A stretch of 64,000 bases of DNA from Rugalucina vietnamica. Taxonomy: Eukaryota > Mollusca > Bivalvia > Lucinida > Lucinidae. Under the pieces are notes generated by a model. It was not told the DNA's origin. It did not search any database and was given only the letters and a program-made list of their open reading frames with translations. Positions 12,691-22,895 of this stretch are shown here, one piece after another. Made by a program: the position numbers and the translations under genes. Where the stretch lies: assembly GCA_964017185.1 (NCBI GenBank), contig OZ024869.1, forward strand, positions 54,400,761 through 54,464,760. Direction: 5' to 3'. Every line of letters starts with the position of its first letter. The first letter of the stretch is position 1.

Positions 12691-13080
12691 AATAAGGCAC
12701 CTTTCTCTGAAACTTCAGACACAGTCTATATCTCGTTATTAGGCCTATTCAGAAGAATCTGAAATCATACATAGAATTATTTAACCAGCGATCACCAAGA
12801 TAAATATTAGATAACTTACTAGATTTAGTGGTCACTAGTCTAGAATGCTTGTTCTTCGAATGCGTTTTCCTATTTTATTTAGGCTTTTCGACTTCTTCCT
12901 TGCACAGTAGGTTTAACCTAGCTTCTGTCAAGAATGGTTGTCAAGACAAAGTGATAGTTGATGCCGCTTCCAATCAAATTTCAGCAATAGCATCACGTGA
13001 TACATTTTGACCCCCTGACCTCGGCAGCGTCCAATAGGGTTCGGCGTTACATTAGAGTTAGGTCATGTAGACGTGAACGT
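12691..13080. repeat. Segmental duplication, copy 1
   Basis: CACAGTCTATATCTCGTTAT ... GTTGTCAAGACAAAGTGATA ... CAGACGTGAACGT-type end. About 90% like 13911-14345. Confidence 0.65.
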
Positions 13081-13612
13081 AACGTTAACGCTTGGCAACG
13101 TTTTTCCCATGAGGCAATCGTGTTTGTTACGCAACAGACAACGGCGCTTTGTTGCATTTCATCATTAGGTTTTCCATAGGTGACAAAAGTAGCTAACGCT
13201 TTGTCACCTAGCCCGAAAACTAGGCATACAATTTTCACTAAATATGCCCCATTTTAAACGATCATCATAATAGATTAATTTAAATTAGATTAAAAAATCT
13301 GATTTCAAAACTAGTTCATGTTAAACGGAAACATACAAGCAAATTCAACCATGTTTCATAATGTGGGTGGGTCCTCAGAGGGGTCCAAATTCCGCTCCAT
13401 TCCCAACCGCTACGGGAATTTATAGCCATCAATTTTTTTTCTTTTATTTTCTTTAGCTATTTATTTATTGTTTATCCGTTGTCGCAAGATTCCACCCTGA
13501 CAGTTTTGATTGAAATAAGATTGCTTATGGGTGCATCTGTCCCGAAACTCTAGAAACCTCAATTTATATATGGTTTCAGCTACTTTCACTTAATGTTTCT
13601 CGTATTGCTAGT

Positions 13613-13676
<64 letters not shown>

Positions 13677-13910
13677 AGCAGACTGGACACAAGTTAAACA
13701 TCTATCTTCTGATACTGAGTCGATCAATTTCTGATCCTCACCTCATCAAACTGACAATACCGCACAAGGGGACGGGACTAGCGGAGGGGATTAGTCCCTA
13801 GCACTCACACGAGAAGTGAACTTAAACACGCATTAATCTGACATTTCAGAACAAGAAGTGAATATACTATGGAGAACGGATGGTGGATTTATTTATTATT
13901 TATTTATTTA
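13081..13910. other. Spacer between duplication copies, with TTTA microsatellite
   Basis: (TTTA)n at 13613-13675. A scrap of the 21911 element at 13745-13850 (ACTGACAATACCGCAC, ATTAGTCCCTAGC). Confidence 0.55.
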
Positions 13911-14345
13911 TCATGCATCTTTTTCTGAAACCTAAGACACAGTCTATATCTCGTTAATAGGCCTACTCAGAAGAGGTATCAGATCATATACAGACTTAGA
14001 ATTATTTAACCCGGCTACGACCATCGCATTTCTGCATCAGTTGTTTAAAAAGTTAAAAGATAAATGTTAATTAACTTACTAGTGGTCACTAATCTAATGT
14101 TTATTATTCTTTATGCGTTTTCCTATTTTTCTTCGGCTTTCCGACTTCTTCCTTGCACAGTAGGTTTAACCTAGCTTCTGTCAAGAATGGTTGTCAAGAC
14201 AAAGTGATAGTTGATGCCGCTTCCAATCAAATTTCAGCTATAGTATCACGTGATGCATTTTGACCGCCTGACGTCGACATTGTCGGACCGACATTGTCCA
14301 ATTAGATTCGACGTTACATTGTAGTTCGGCCACGCAGACGTGAAC
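13911..14345. repeat. Segmental duplication, copy 2
   Basis: Same order and orientation as copy 1, 1.2 kb away. The best-conserved part is CTTCCTTGCACAGTAGGTTT to ATCACGTGAT. Confidence 0.65.
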
Positions 14346-15028
14346 ATATTGTTTAGCCCGGCTATACACCACCCTTCTCTGTAGGTGGGAGCGGGTGCAG
14401 TGGTTACAAATGACTGGTACATTAAGTTAGAGTTAGGCTGACTCTTATTGCCAAATTCATCGACCCTAGTATAACAATATTATTGGTGTTTGTCCTCTAA
14501 AAACAGCTTGTGCTCGACTCGCTTTATTTTATGTATTTTATTAAGTTAGAGTTGAAGTACGCATCCTTGTTTTAATCATACTTGTAGTATGACTTTCTGT
14601 TTTTCCTTTGAAGTTTTTATAACATTTAATCCAATACAAGTCAATATGAAAAGAGGCGGGCCCACATATTATTACAAAGCAAAGAGGCGGGATGAAAGCC
14701 GTACTATAACTTCCTGACATTGGAAGTTACAGTACGGATCTGCCAATTTGTGTTGTGTCATACTACAAGTTAGTTAGTTAACACCCTTTTGTGTTGTGTC
14801 ATAAAGACCTCGTAGAAAAAATAAGTAAAAACAGCTCGTCTTCGACTCGCTTTATTTTACTTATTTTTTCTACTCGGTACTTTAACTCTAACAAAAACTT
14901 CAGAGCAAAAACAGAAAAGTCATACTACAGTAACAAATGAATTATACTGATGAATTGTAGTAGGCTTATGACGTTTCTGTTTTTCTTTAGAAGTTTTATA
15001 TTAAATCTAAAACAAGTGAATATCGATC
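14346..15028. repeat. Inverted-repeat-rich stretch
   Basis: A hairpin at 14812-14873 has perfect 19-bp arms (GTAGAAAAAATAAGTAAAA). A wider inverted pair, TGTAGTATGACTTTCTGTTT at ~14582 and its mirror near 14920, surrounds it. GGTTACAAATGACTGGTACA near 14400 is a scrap of the 35536 MITE end. Confidence 0.5.
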
Positions 15029-15301
15029 AAAACCTAGACTTAGAAATATACATGCAAGTCAGAAGAAGGTGACATTTAAAGCATACGCCGTTTCTGAAAC
15101 AGAAAACCAGGCATTTCAGCTTCCATCGGCTAGTATAGAGGCCTATAAATGTAGTTTCTTTCCCCAGACTATCAGGGACTGGAATGACCTCCTTGACTCT
15201 CTGTTTTCTACTCCTGAAATGTCAGATGATTGTGTGTCCAAGTTGGCTTCACTCGTGCGATCAAGGGACTAATTTCTCCCCCATCCGAACACCCTGGTGA
15301 G
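15029..15301 (+). pseudogene. LINE reverse transcriptase C-terminal fragment and 3' tail
   Basis: An open frame (best part 15069-15272) encodes a LINE pol C-terminus with AYKCSFFPQTIRDWNDLLDS and a final LVRSRD stop. It is clearly related to the fragment at 22304-22119 (IPSASKEAYKSSF...DWNDLPDS). Only the last ~80 residues remain. After the stop comes a 3' UTR-like CCCCCATCC...CCCTGGTGA segment that is interrupted at 15302 by another insertion. Confidence 0.7.
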
Positions 15302-15520
15302 GCCCTCCCAGGGGGGGGGGTCTTTGCTCCCTGCTCCCTGAAAGAAAAATGACCTTTCTCCCCAGCTCCCCAAAATGTTTTTCCTCAGCCCCTGCTCCCT
15401 AAAACCCCAAAATCTCCCCCAAATCCCTGAAAATAAATGACCCTTCTCCCCCAAATCCCTGAAAATAAATAGCCCTTCTCCCTGAATCCCCAAAACCCCT
15501 GTGATAGCCTCCCTGGTGAA
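15302..15520 (+). mobile_element. C-rich insertion flanked by CCCTGGTGA repeats
   Basis: The LINE 3' tail breaks after CCCTGGTGA and resumes after a second CCCTGGTGA. The ~220 bases between are pyrimidine-rich with repeated CTCCCTGAAA/CCCCAAA motifs. The flanking 9-bp direct repeat suggests a target duplication. The element is not identified. Confidence 0.4.
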
Positions 15521-15570
15521 ATAATGTCATTTGGCGTGTCACCAGTAAACTATTCAGATTCAGAAAATGC
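15521..15570 (+). repeat. LINE/SINE-type 3' tail segment
   Basis: AATAATGTCATTTGGCGTGT and the following CACCAGTAAACTATTC with ATTCAG hexamers. The same segment ends the element at 21911-22140, so it is a shared 3' tail. Confidence 0.5.
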
Positions 15571-17699
15571 TACCCCACAGTTATCAAGGAGTCCGACTTG
15601 AATGTCCTCCTAGATCCATTTTCCTCTGGCAAATGCGCGTACGTAATAAAGTTTTATTAGTCAGGTCTTAAGACTTAGACTTGACACATTAGGCGCAGCG
15701 TAGCTATTTGACCTAATTAAACGGAATAGGTGCCAGCTTCTTTAATATAACAAATCTGGCTGTAAAATGAAAATCGGCTCTAAAAAATCGGCGTTTTTCA
15801 CTACAACGTAAAGTCATCCACGATTTCGTAACGCGACGAGGCACATCATAGTCTCCAGGTATCAGTGTGCCTTGTCCTGGAAAATAGTCATGGAACCTCG
15901 GGATGCGAAAGACTGGCGAAGCCCGGGATCGAAACTGCGAACCCGGTTTACACGGTGGGCTTAAAGGAATCGATTCGGAAACGCATATTTGGCCCTGTAC
16001 ATATTCATTTAGATGTTACAGTACGTGTTACAAATCAAATTCCACCGATTTACCCCATAATAAGTACACAATCATCGTTTGAAAATTACGCTAAAATGCG
16101 TCTCGAATCACGAAGGTTGCCGCCATATTTGTTTACCTGTGACGTCACTCACTCACTTTCGGTTGAGAGCCATTTACAAGCGATCGTACTCCACTTCATT
16201 TTATCGATAAAATTCCCACATTAAGGTAAGAAAAAAAAAAAGAAATAAAAACAGAAAAAAACCCTCTGTCACAGGGATCTCGCGGACGCAGGACCCGGCG
16301 TCCCAGGACGAGTAAATCTGGGCTCAGACACATGTTTTCCTCAGTGGTGATTCACGGGGCGCAAGTCGTTTTTGCCGCGATACGTCCCAATATTTACCTG
16401 TGTTTTGTTGTCTATGAGCCAAAAAAGCATCTTAGAGACATCCATCCGAGTGTATTTCGCACCTTTATGATGTAAATCCAATCAAAATTATGTAACGATA
16501 GTTAGGTAGTCGATAATCTTTCATACGTATAATGACGATCAAACGATTTAAAGAATGGCGGTCGCATTTTTTGATGGCGCGTGTCTTTATGTAAACAACT
16601 TATAATTGCGATCAAACGATTTAAAGAATGGCGGTCGCATCTTTTGATGGCGCGTGTCTTTATGTAAACAACTTTGATTGCAGTCATTGTTGACAGGTCA
16701 GCTGACCGTTTGAGGCGGTAATTGCGAATTCCTATTCTTTTTCTATTGTGCGCGATTCTTTGACGAATTGTATGTGAAATGCCAAAATTCGGAATAAAAA
16801 CTACCGTGCGTAGATACATGTAACAGTAATTCCATTCCGTTCAAACTGGATTATTAATAAGAATATAGAAAATGTCTACACCTACGATTTTTTTCGCTTT
16901 GGGGGAAGCGAAAAGCCGACGACAGGTATCTGGAAAAAACTTTTACCTTATTTCTGTGGCTCGTTTTTACAGTTAATCGCCTGGCACTGAGGCATCTTCG
17001 GTAAAAATTATTCTCCGGTATTATCACATAAACCCTTCTGTCAAGTTAAACGTAGAAACTATCCACAAATACAAAATAAAATAACGAAATTATCGCGAGA
17101 ATATTTGAACGTCTTGCAATTGAAATGAGCGGCTTAAAGAGAAAGTGAGTGAGTGACGTCACAGCTTTATACTGTTTACCGCATTCACCGTGTAATTATC
17201 GATAAACCGGTAACCATACCCGATAAAGATGGCGATTCACTCAGATGCAGGAAAAAACGAAGGTTTCCCAACTTTGAATACGAATATTTTGCGTAACAAA
17301 CCCGATATGCATTCTCTTGTACCAGGAATGAATTTATGATGGTATTTTAAGTATACATACGGCGTCTTATGCGGTTCCGAATCCATTCCTTTAATCAATG
17401 CGCCATTGGCGTTGTCAACTATATATACTGAACCTTGAAAATAAGTCACAGTAAAAAGTCAACGGGCTGATATTCGCTGATAATGTGAAAGAAGTACATG
17501 TATGTACATATACACATGTATGTACGTGTACCAACAGGGTGTAAAAATATAAGGCGAAAACACTGAACCATGAAATTAGGTCACACTGACCTATATCTGA
17601 ATGGTTTACTGGTCGTCGGCTGAGTGCTATCTCCATTTTTCAACATTTCGAGAAAATTGGGTTCAAAGGTTTGAGACCCTCAAATAATAACCTTTAATT
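15571..17699. other. CpG-rich unassigned region with inverted repeat and 61-72 bp duplication
   Basis: CpG is far more frequent than in flanking DNA. GTGACGTCACTCACTCACTT at 16139 recurs inverted at ~17143-17162. ATTTAAAGAATGGCGGTCGC and the following ~45 bases occur twice (16546 and 16618). There are no long open frames. It could be an old DNA element or a regulatory region. Confidence 0.45.
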
Positions 17700-20230
17700 C
17701 TAACTTCTAATAGAAACACAATCATTTCCAGCGGTGTTGCAGATCCCTTTTTACCCCAACAAGTGCGTTATCATTGTCCTATTTATGGAATTCTTAACTT
17801 TTGCAAACCAAAAAGTGTTTCCTTTGAACGTAATATTTGGTTATATGACCGTGGAAATTATGATTTGTTAAGAGAGAAAGCTTCTTTGCTCAACTGGGTT
17901 GAATTACAAGACGATGATATTAATATATATGCGAAAAATATAACTGACACAATTATGGACCTTTCTAAGCAATGTATTCCGAATAAAAGTGTAAGAGTAA
18001 AATCATCTGACCCACCATGGATTACAAGTTCGGTCAAGAAACATATTCGAGCTCGCAGAAGACTTTATCGTAAAGCTAAACAAACCGATGATGTTGAGCA
18101 TTGGAATAGGTTTCGTCGTCACCGTAATAAAACATTATCTTTAATTCGTAAAGCCAAACAATTACATATTGACAAATTAAAAGAAAAACTGACCTCCAAT
18201 CAGTTATCTTCTAAAGACTGGTGGGCAACCCTAAAACATTTTATTTCACCCTCAAGATCTTCAAGTATTCCACCCCTTAATATTAATAACGTTGTAGTTA
18301 GCGACCCTACAGAAAAGGCCAATTTACTAAATAACTATTTTAGAGACCAAACCATTTTGAATGACAATAATGTCGAAGTTCCACTCTGTCCCCCTCATGA
18401 TGTAATTTCTGAGCTCAATTCACTTGTTTTGAATCCTGAAGAAGTTTTATCAATTCTCAAGTCACTTCCGACTGGTAAGGCCGTTGGTCCAGACGGAGTA
18501 AGTAATAGAATCTTAAAAGAATTAGCTGAAAAAATTTTATATACCTCTAACACGTCTTTTTAATCATTCTCTCTCTAAAAGTTGTGTGCCACTCGACTGG
18601 AAAAAGTCCAATGTAAGCCCCGTACCTAAATCTGATGACACTTCTTTACCATCTAACTATAGACCAATATCGTTACTAAGCAACATTGACAAGGTTTTTG
18701 AAAGATGTATTTTTAAACACGTATATAATCACTTGCACGTTAACAATATTCTTACATCCTTTCAGTCTGGCTTCACGCCGGGGGACGCTACAACAAACCA
18801 ACTTACTTTTCTTTATAATACCTTTAGTGAAGCTTTAGATTCCGGAAAAGAAGTCAGGGTGGTGTTCTGTGATATCAGCGAAGCTTTTGATCGTGTGTGG
18901 CACAATGGACTCTTATGTAAGCTTAAGGCTGCTGGTATCACAGGCACTCTTCTGGACTGGTTCAAAGATTACCTCGCTGACAGGAAACAGCGTGTTGTCA
19001 TAACCGGCGTGATGTCCGACTGGAATGATATTAAGGCAGGCGTACCTCAAGGATCCATATTGGGACCTCTATTGTTCTTAATTTTTATAAATGATATTGT
19101 GACAGATATTGGGTCTAACTTTTTGCAGATGACACATCTTTATATATAATAGTTGAAAATCCTGATGAAGCAGCCAGGTGTATGAATTTTGATCTTCACA
19201 CAATTTTTGATTGGGCATGCAAATGGTTGGTAAAGTTTTGTCCCCCTAAAACAGACTCGATGTTATTAAGTCGCAAATTACTTAGACCCTATCATCCGCC
19301 ATTGTTTATGTCAGATACTCAGATTAAAGAAGTAGCACATCACAAACACCTTGGTATTTATTTGTCCAGTGATTGTAGCTGGCATACGCATATTAATTAT
19401 ATTAAAGAGAAAGCATGGCAGCGGTTAAATGTAATGCGTAGGCTTAAATTTGTCTTAGACAGACGTTCATTAGAAACTATTTATACATCATTTATAAGGC
19501 CACTGCTTGAATACGGAGACATGATATACGTTGTATGAAAAGCGGGAATTGGACAAAATACAGAATGAAGCAGCAAGAATAGCGACCGGTGCTTCGGCTC
19601 TTGTCTCTATCGAAGCCTTACATAATGAAATAGGATGGGAAAGTCTGCAAACAAGAAGAACAAACCACAAGTTATCTTTGTTTTTTAAAATGCAACATGA
19701 TCTTACACCTTCCTACCTTTCGAATCTTGTCCCTCCCTCTGTCAGTGAAACTTCTAGATACGCTCTCCGTAATGCGGATGATTATACAACAATACTTTGT
19801 AATTCACAACACCATTACTCATCATTTCTTCCCACTGTTGTTAGAGATTGGAATAACCTACCACAACAGGCTAAACAAATCGGCTCCCTGATTTCTTTCA
19901 AAGCATTTCTAACTAAAGATAAAATCCAGATACCAAAATATTATTACACCGGGAAACGGAAATGGCAAGTGATGCATACTCGAATTAGAACTAACAGTAG
20001 TGCACTAAATACCGACCTGTTTAGGAAAAATATTGTTGACTCTGCTTCTTGCACATGCGGAGCTATCGAAAATGCATATCGATCACTTTTTCTTTATGTG
20101 TGGTAGATACACAAATCAGCGTAATGAGTTATTCCATGATTTAGATTTCATACCGCACTTAAGTCTCAATTTGTTGTTGTACGGCGATGTCTCAAAAAGT
20201 ATTGATTATAACATTCGAATCTGTACATAA
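17700..20230 (+). mobile_element. 5'-truncated non-LTR retrotransposon (LINE), reverse transcriptase region
   Basis: Reading frames at 17700-18563, 18586-19149, 19182-19538, 19531-20106 and 20033-20230 together follow one LINE pol. They start with the end of an endonuclease domain (SGVADPF...), then the thumb/linker region, the RT domain and a C-terminal CxC...H...C zinc-like tail. The element begins abruptly within the endonuclease, the usual sign of 5' truncation during target-primed insertion. The AT-rich DNA after 20230 may be its 3' UTR, possibly to about 20780. The family resembles jockey/CR1-like LINEs; I cannot place it more exactly. Confidence 0.85.
17763..20230 (+). pseudogene. LINE reverse transcriptase, broken by four frameshifts
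   Basis: RT motifs in order: SNYRPISLLSNIDKVFER (fingers), the GF region (FQSGFTPGDATTNQL), motif A (VVFCDISEAFDRVWH, with the first catalytic Asp), motif B (GVPQGSILGPLLF) and motif C. The ADD of motif C is present in the DNA near 19128 but in a frame shifted from motif B. Frame changes fall near 18545, 19125, 19530 and 20080, each a small indel. The C-terminal part has RxARxxTGA and a CTCG...H...C-type tail. Motif A reads SEAFD where most LINEs have SKAFD. The gene is dead as read. Confidence 0.85.
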
Positions 20231-21910
20231 GTTTATTGAAAGATCCAGACGTTTCAATTAATGTTAATCATGAAATATATCTTTTTTTTAAATAATATAT
20301 AAAGATACGTTTTTAGCATTTTGCTTATTTAGAAAGAGTCCCGTCATTTGTTTTTTTTTTCTGATAGTGGTATTCTTTGATGGGATCATCATTGTCTTTT
20401 GGGGATCAGCTCGTGTTTTTTTTTCTTTCCAAACATTTCTTGTATACGTTTGCTTGTTTTTTCTTTATCTCTTCAGCCTGTAAGTCTCTATTACCTTTTG
20501 AGTATATTTTGCTTCTTGATTCTTCATTGCTAGCTATCTTCCTTTAATTTCTAGCTATCTCTTTGCTTAAAGTCCTTTAATATTATTTATGCTTCGCTGT
20601 TAATATTTCAGTTATTAGTTTGTAAATTATCCGCCATAAAACTCACAATATTTCATGCATTAAGGAGATGAACTAAATAAGCTACTTGTAGCTTTCGTTC
20701 AAATCCTTTGATACTAACATATGTTGTTTTTGTGGTTATTGTAATAATGTTTAAATTAATAAATATGTGTAAACCAAATAAGGTCAAAATGTTCATATTT
20801 AGAGTGAGCATGGCCATTATGAAAATGTCTTTCTGTCTAAATGAGCTTAATTAAAAAGATAGCGGTGAAAATGAAGTAATTTTGGAAAAAATAGGAATTT
20901 TGTGTTTGGACATAGAACATTTTGCATAAAAAATGTCCTTATTTTTTCATGACCCGGAGATGGAACATTTTGGTGACCCAGATTCCATAGTAATCAATGC
21001 AGCATTTTCGCTCGTTTATAAGTGCAATAAGAATATATAATAATTATCCAAAGTAAGCCTTAAAGGCTGAATACTAATTATAAATCTATTTATCTCAACA
21101 TACCCTTAAATTTCTTCTTTATATGTATCCTAGATATCATATAATACGTCCAATACCGAATGGAACCAATGGCATAGTAGCATTTGACCATGTGACCAAA
21201 ATGTCATGTGACTGAATTACTCCAAATGCAGACATCTCATTGGTCGAAATGGAGATAGAACAGTACAGCATTTTCAATTTCCGGCCATTTTGGACATAGA
21301 ACATAATAAATTTTCCTTATTAAAAGGAACGCTTGGCTAGTCTGTATATACCATTATTTGTCCGTGCTTTGTGGTTTTTCGTAGGTTTGTGGAGTTTTTC
21401 GGTAACTCGACGGATCGCATCGGTCATGAACACTTCCTCGCTACGGCGGATTTCAAGCTTTCGTACTTGGTCGGACCTAGGACAAAGTTCCGGGTTTTAG
21501 CATTATCCGTCCAGAACGCCAGCTAAATGTTTAACTTTAGATCCAAGTACGTCATTCTTCCCACAAGTCCTAATAAAAACGACCGAGAGCAAGTCTGGTT
21601 TCCGTCTTCAATTGCTTTATTATGCAAGAAGTGTAGCAAAACATTGCGACTGGAACCAGGCCCCTGGATGTCAAAGGGAAACCCCATAGATTGAAGGAAA
21701 TACCCCACAGATTGAGTAGAAATCCTCGTTCCGTCTCAATTGCTTGACGCTGTCGCGCCAAGCAAAAGAACTGTTAATAACATAAAATCTAGGCAGAAAT
21801 ATCAACATCTGACCACACTAGGAGATAGAACTTTTGATTCCGATTCCAACGGTATATCACACTTGATATGACCCAAATATGGAGATAGAACAGTATAGTA
21901 CTCAGCCGAC
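20231..21910. other. Unassigned AT-rich DNA after the LINE
   Basis: The first ~550 bases may be LINE 3' UTR. Later there are scattered GGAGATAGAACA motifs (about 20955, 21248, 21882). No gene is recognised. Confidence 0.5.
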
Positions 21911-22140
21911 GTGGTGACACGCCAAATTGACAATACCTCACCGGAGGGGGGGGGGGGCGCCAGGAGGGAAATTAGTCCCTGGCTCTCACATGAGATGCGA
22001 ACTTGGACACACACAGTCATCAGACATTTCAGCAGAGGAGATAAGATAAGACTAATTTCCCCCCCCCCCCATCTGAACCCCCTGGTGAAATAATGTCATT
22101 TGGCGTGTCACCAGTAAACTATTCTGATTCTGATTCTGAA
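21911..22140 (+). mobile_element. Short element with inverted ends and hexanucleotide tail
   Basis: The left end GGTGACACGCCAAAT is mirrored by the right end ATTTGGCGTGTCACC (22094-22109). Inverted GACAATACCTCACC/GGTGAAATAATGTC follow inside. A G-run and a C-run lie in the middle, and a (TTCTGA)n tail follows. Related left parts occur near 12405 and 13745. It could be a MITE or a SINE that borrows the LINE tail. Confidence 0.45.
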
Positions 22141-22870
22141 TCAGGGAGGTCATTCCAGTCACTGATGAAACTACTTTTGTACGCTTCTTTGCTAGCTGAA
22201 GGTATCTGAAAAGCTAAAAAGTGTTTGTTTCTACAACGCCTATTCTTTGGGATAAGGTCATCTGTGGGTATTCTGGCTTTACCCTTTAGACCTTTGTATA
22301 GCAATATAAGCCTACTATCCTTCCTCCTTTTCTTAAGAGATTCCTATTTCAGTTGACCTAAACTTAATGCCAGTCATGCTCCCAGTTTCCCGTCACAAAC
22401 CTTGCCGCACGATTTTGGACCTTTTCCAGTTCTTCCTGGAGGCAAAGAGTGTGAGGGTCCCAAACTGAGCTTCCATATTCCAAGACCGGCCGCACCAGTC
22501 CTTTATAAGCTCTGGGGGACAAACATTGGAAATATGAGTATTCCATTTCAAATCATTTGTGATAGTTACACCCAGGTATTTTATGCTTTCAACGTTTTCC
22601 AGTACAGTGCCCTCAATAGTTAGCCTGTATCTTACTAGACCATTTATTTGTCAGCTGCATCATGTTGCATTTCGACGGGTTGAAATCTCATTCCCCATTT
22701 CCTAGCCCAACTGCCTAAACGATCAATGTCTCTCTGAAGTTTCAATGTATCCTCTTCATTCTTGATGTCACGATAGCAAACACAATCATGAGCAAAGAGT
22801 CTTATTTCAGACTCAATGTCTGCTGAGATGTCATTTATATACATAACCACGTAGGTCTTGTTATACTCAC
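22119..22870 (-). pseudogene. LINE reverse transcriptase fragment (different family)
   Basis: Minus-strand pieces at 22850-22644, 22546-22364 and 22304-22119 correspond to the RT palm and C-terminus: YINDISADIES, then LFAHD where the catalytic motif C should be FADD, a KLQRDIDRLGSWARKWGM stretch, then VRPVLEYGSSVWDP and QNRAARFVTG, and a final DWNDLPDS. It starts exactly at motif C, so the endonuclease and most of the RT are gone. It abuts the truncated end of the Gypsy element on the same strand. The FADD to FAHD change alone would abolish activity. Confidence 0.8.
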
Positions 22871-22895
22871 TAATAATATTAAAGAAAGAAGTATG

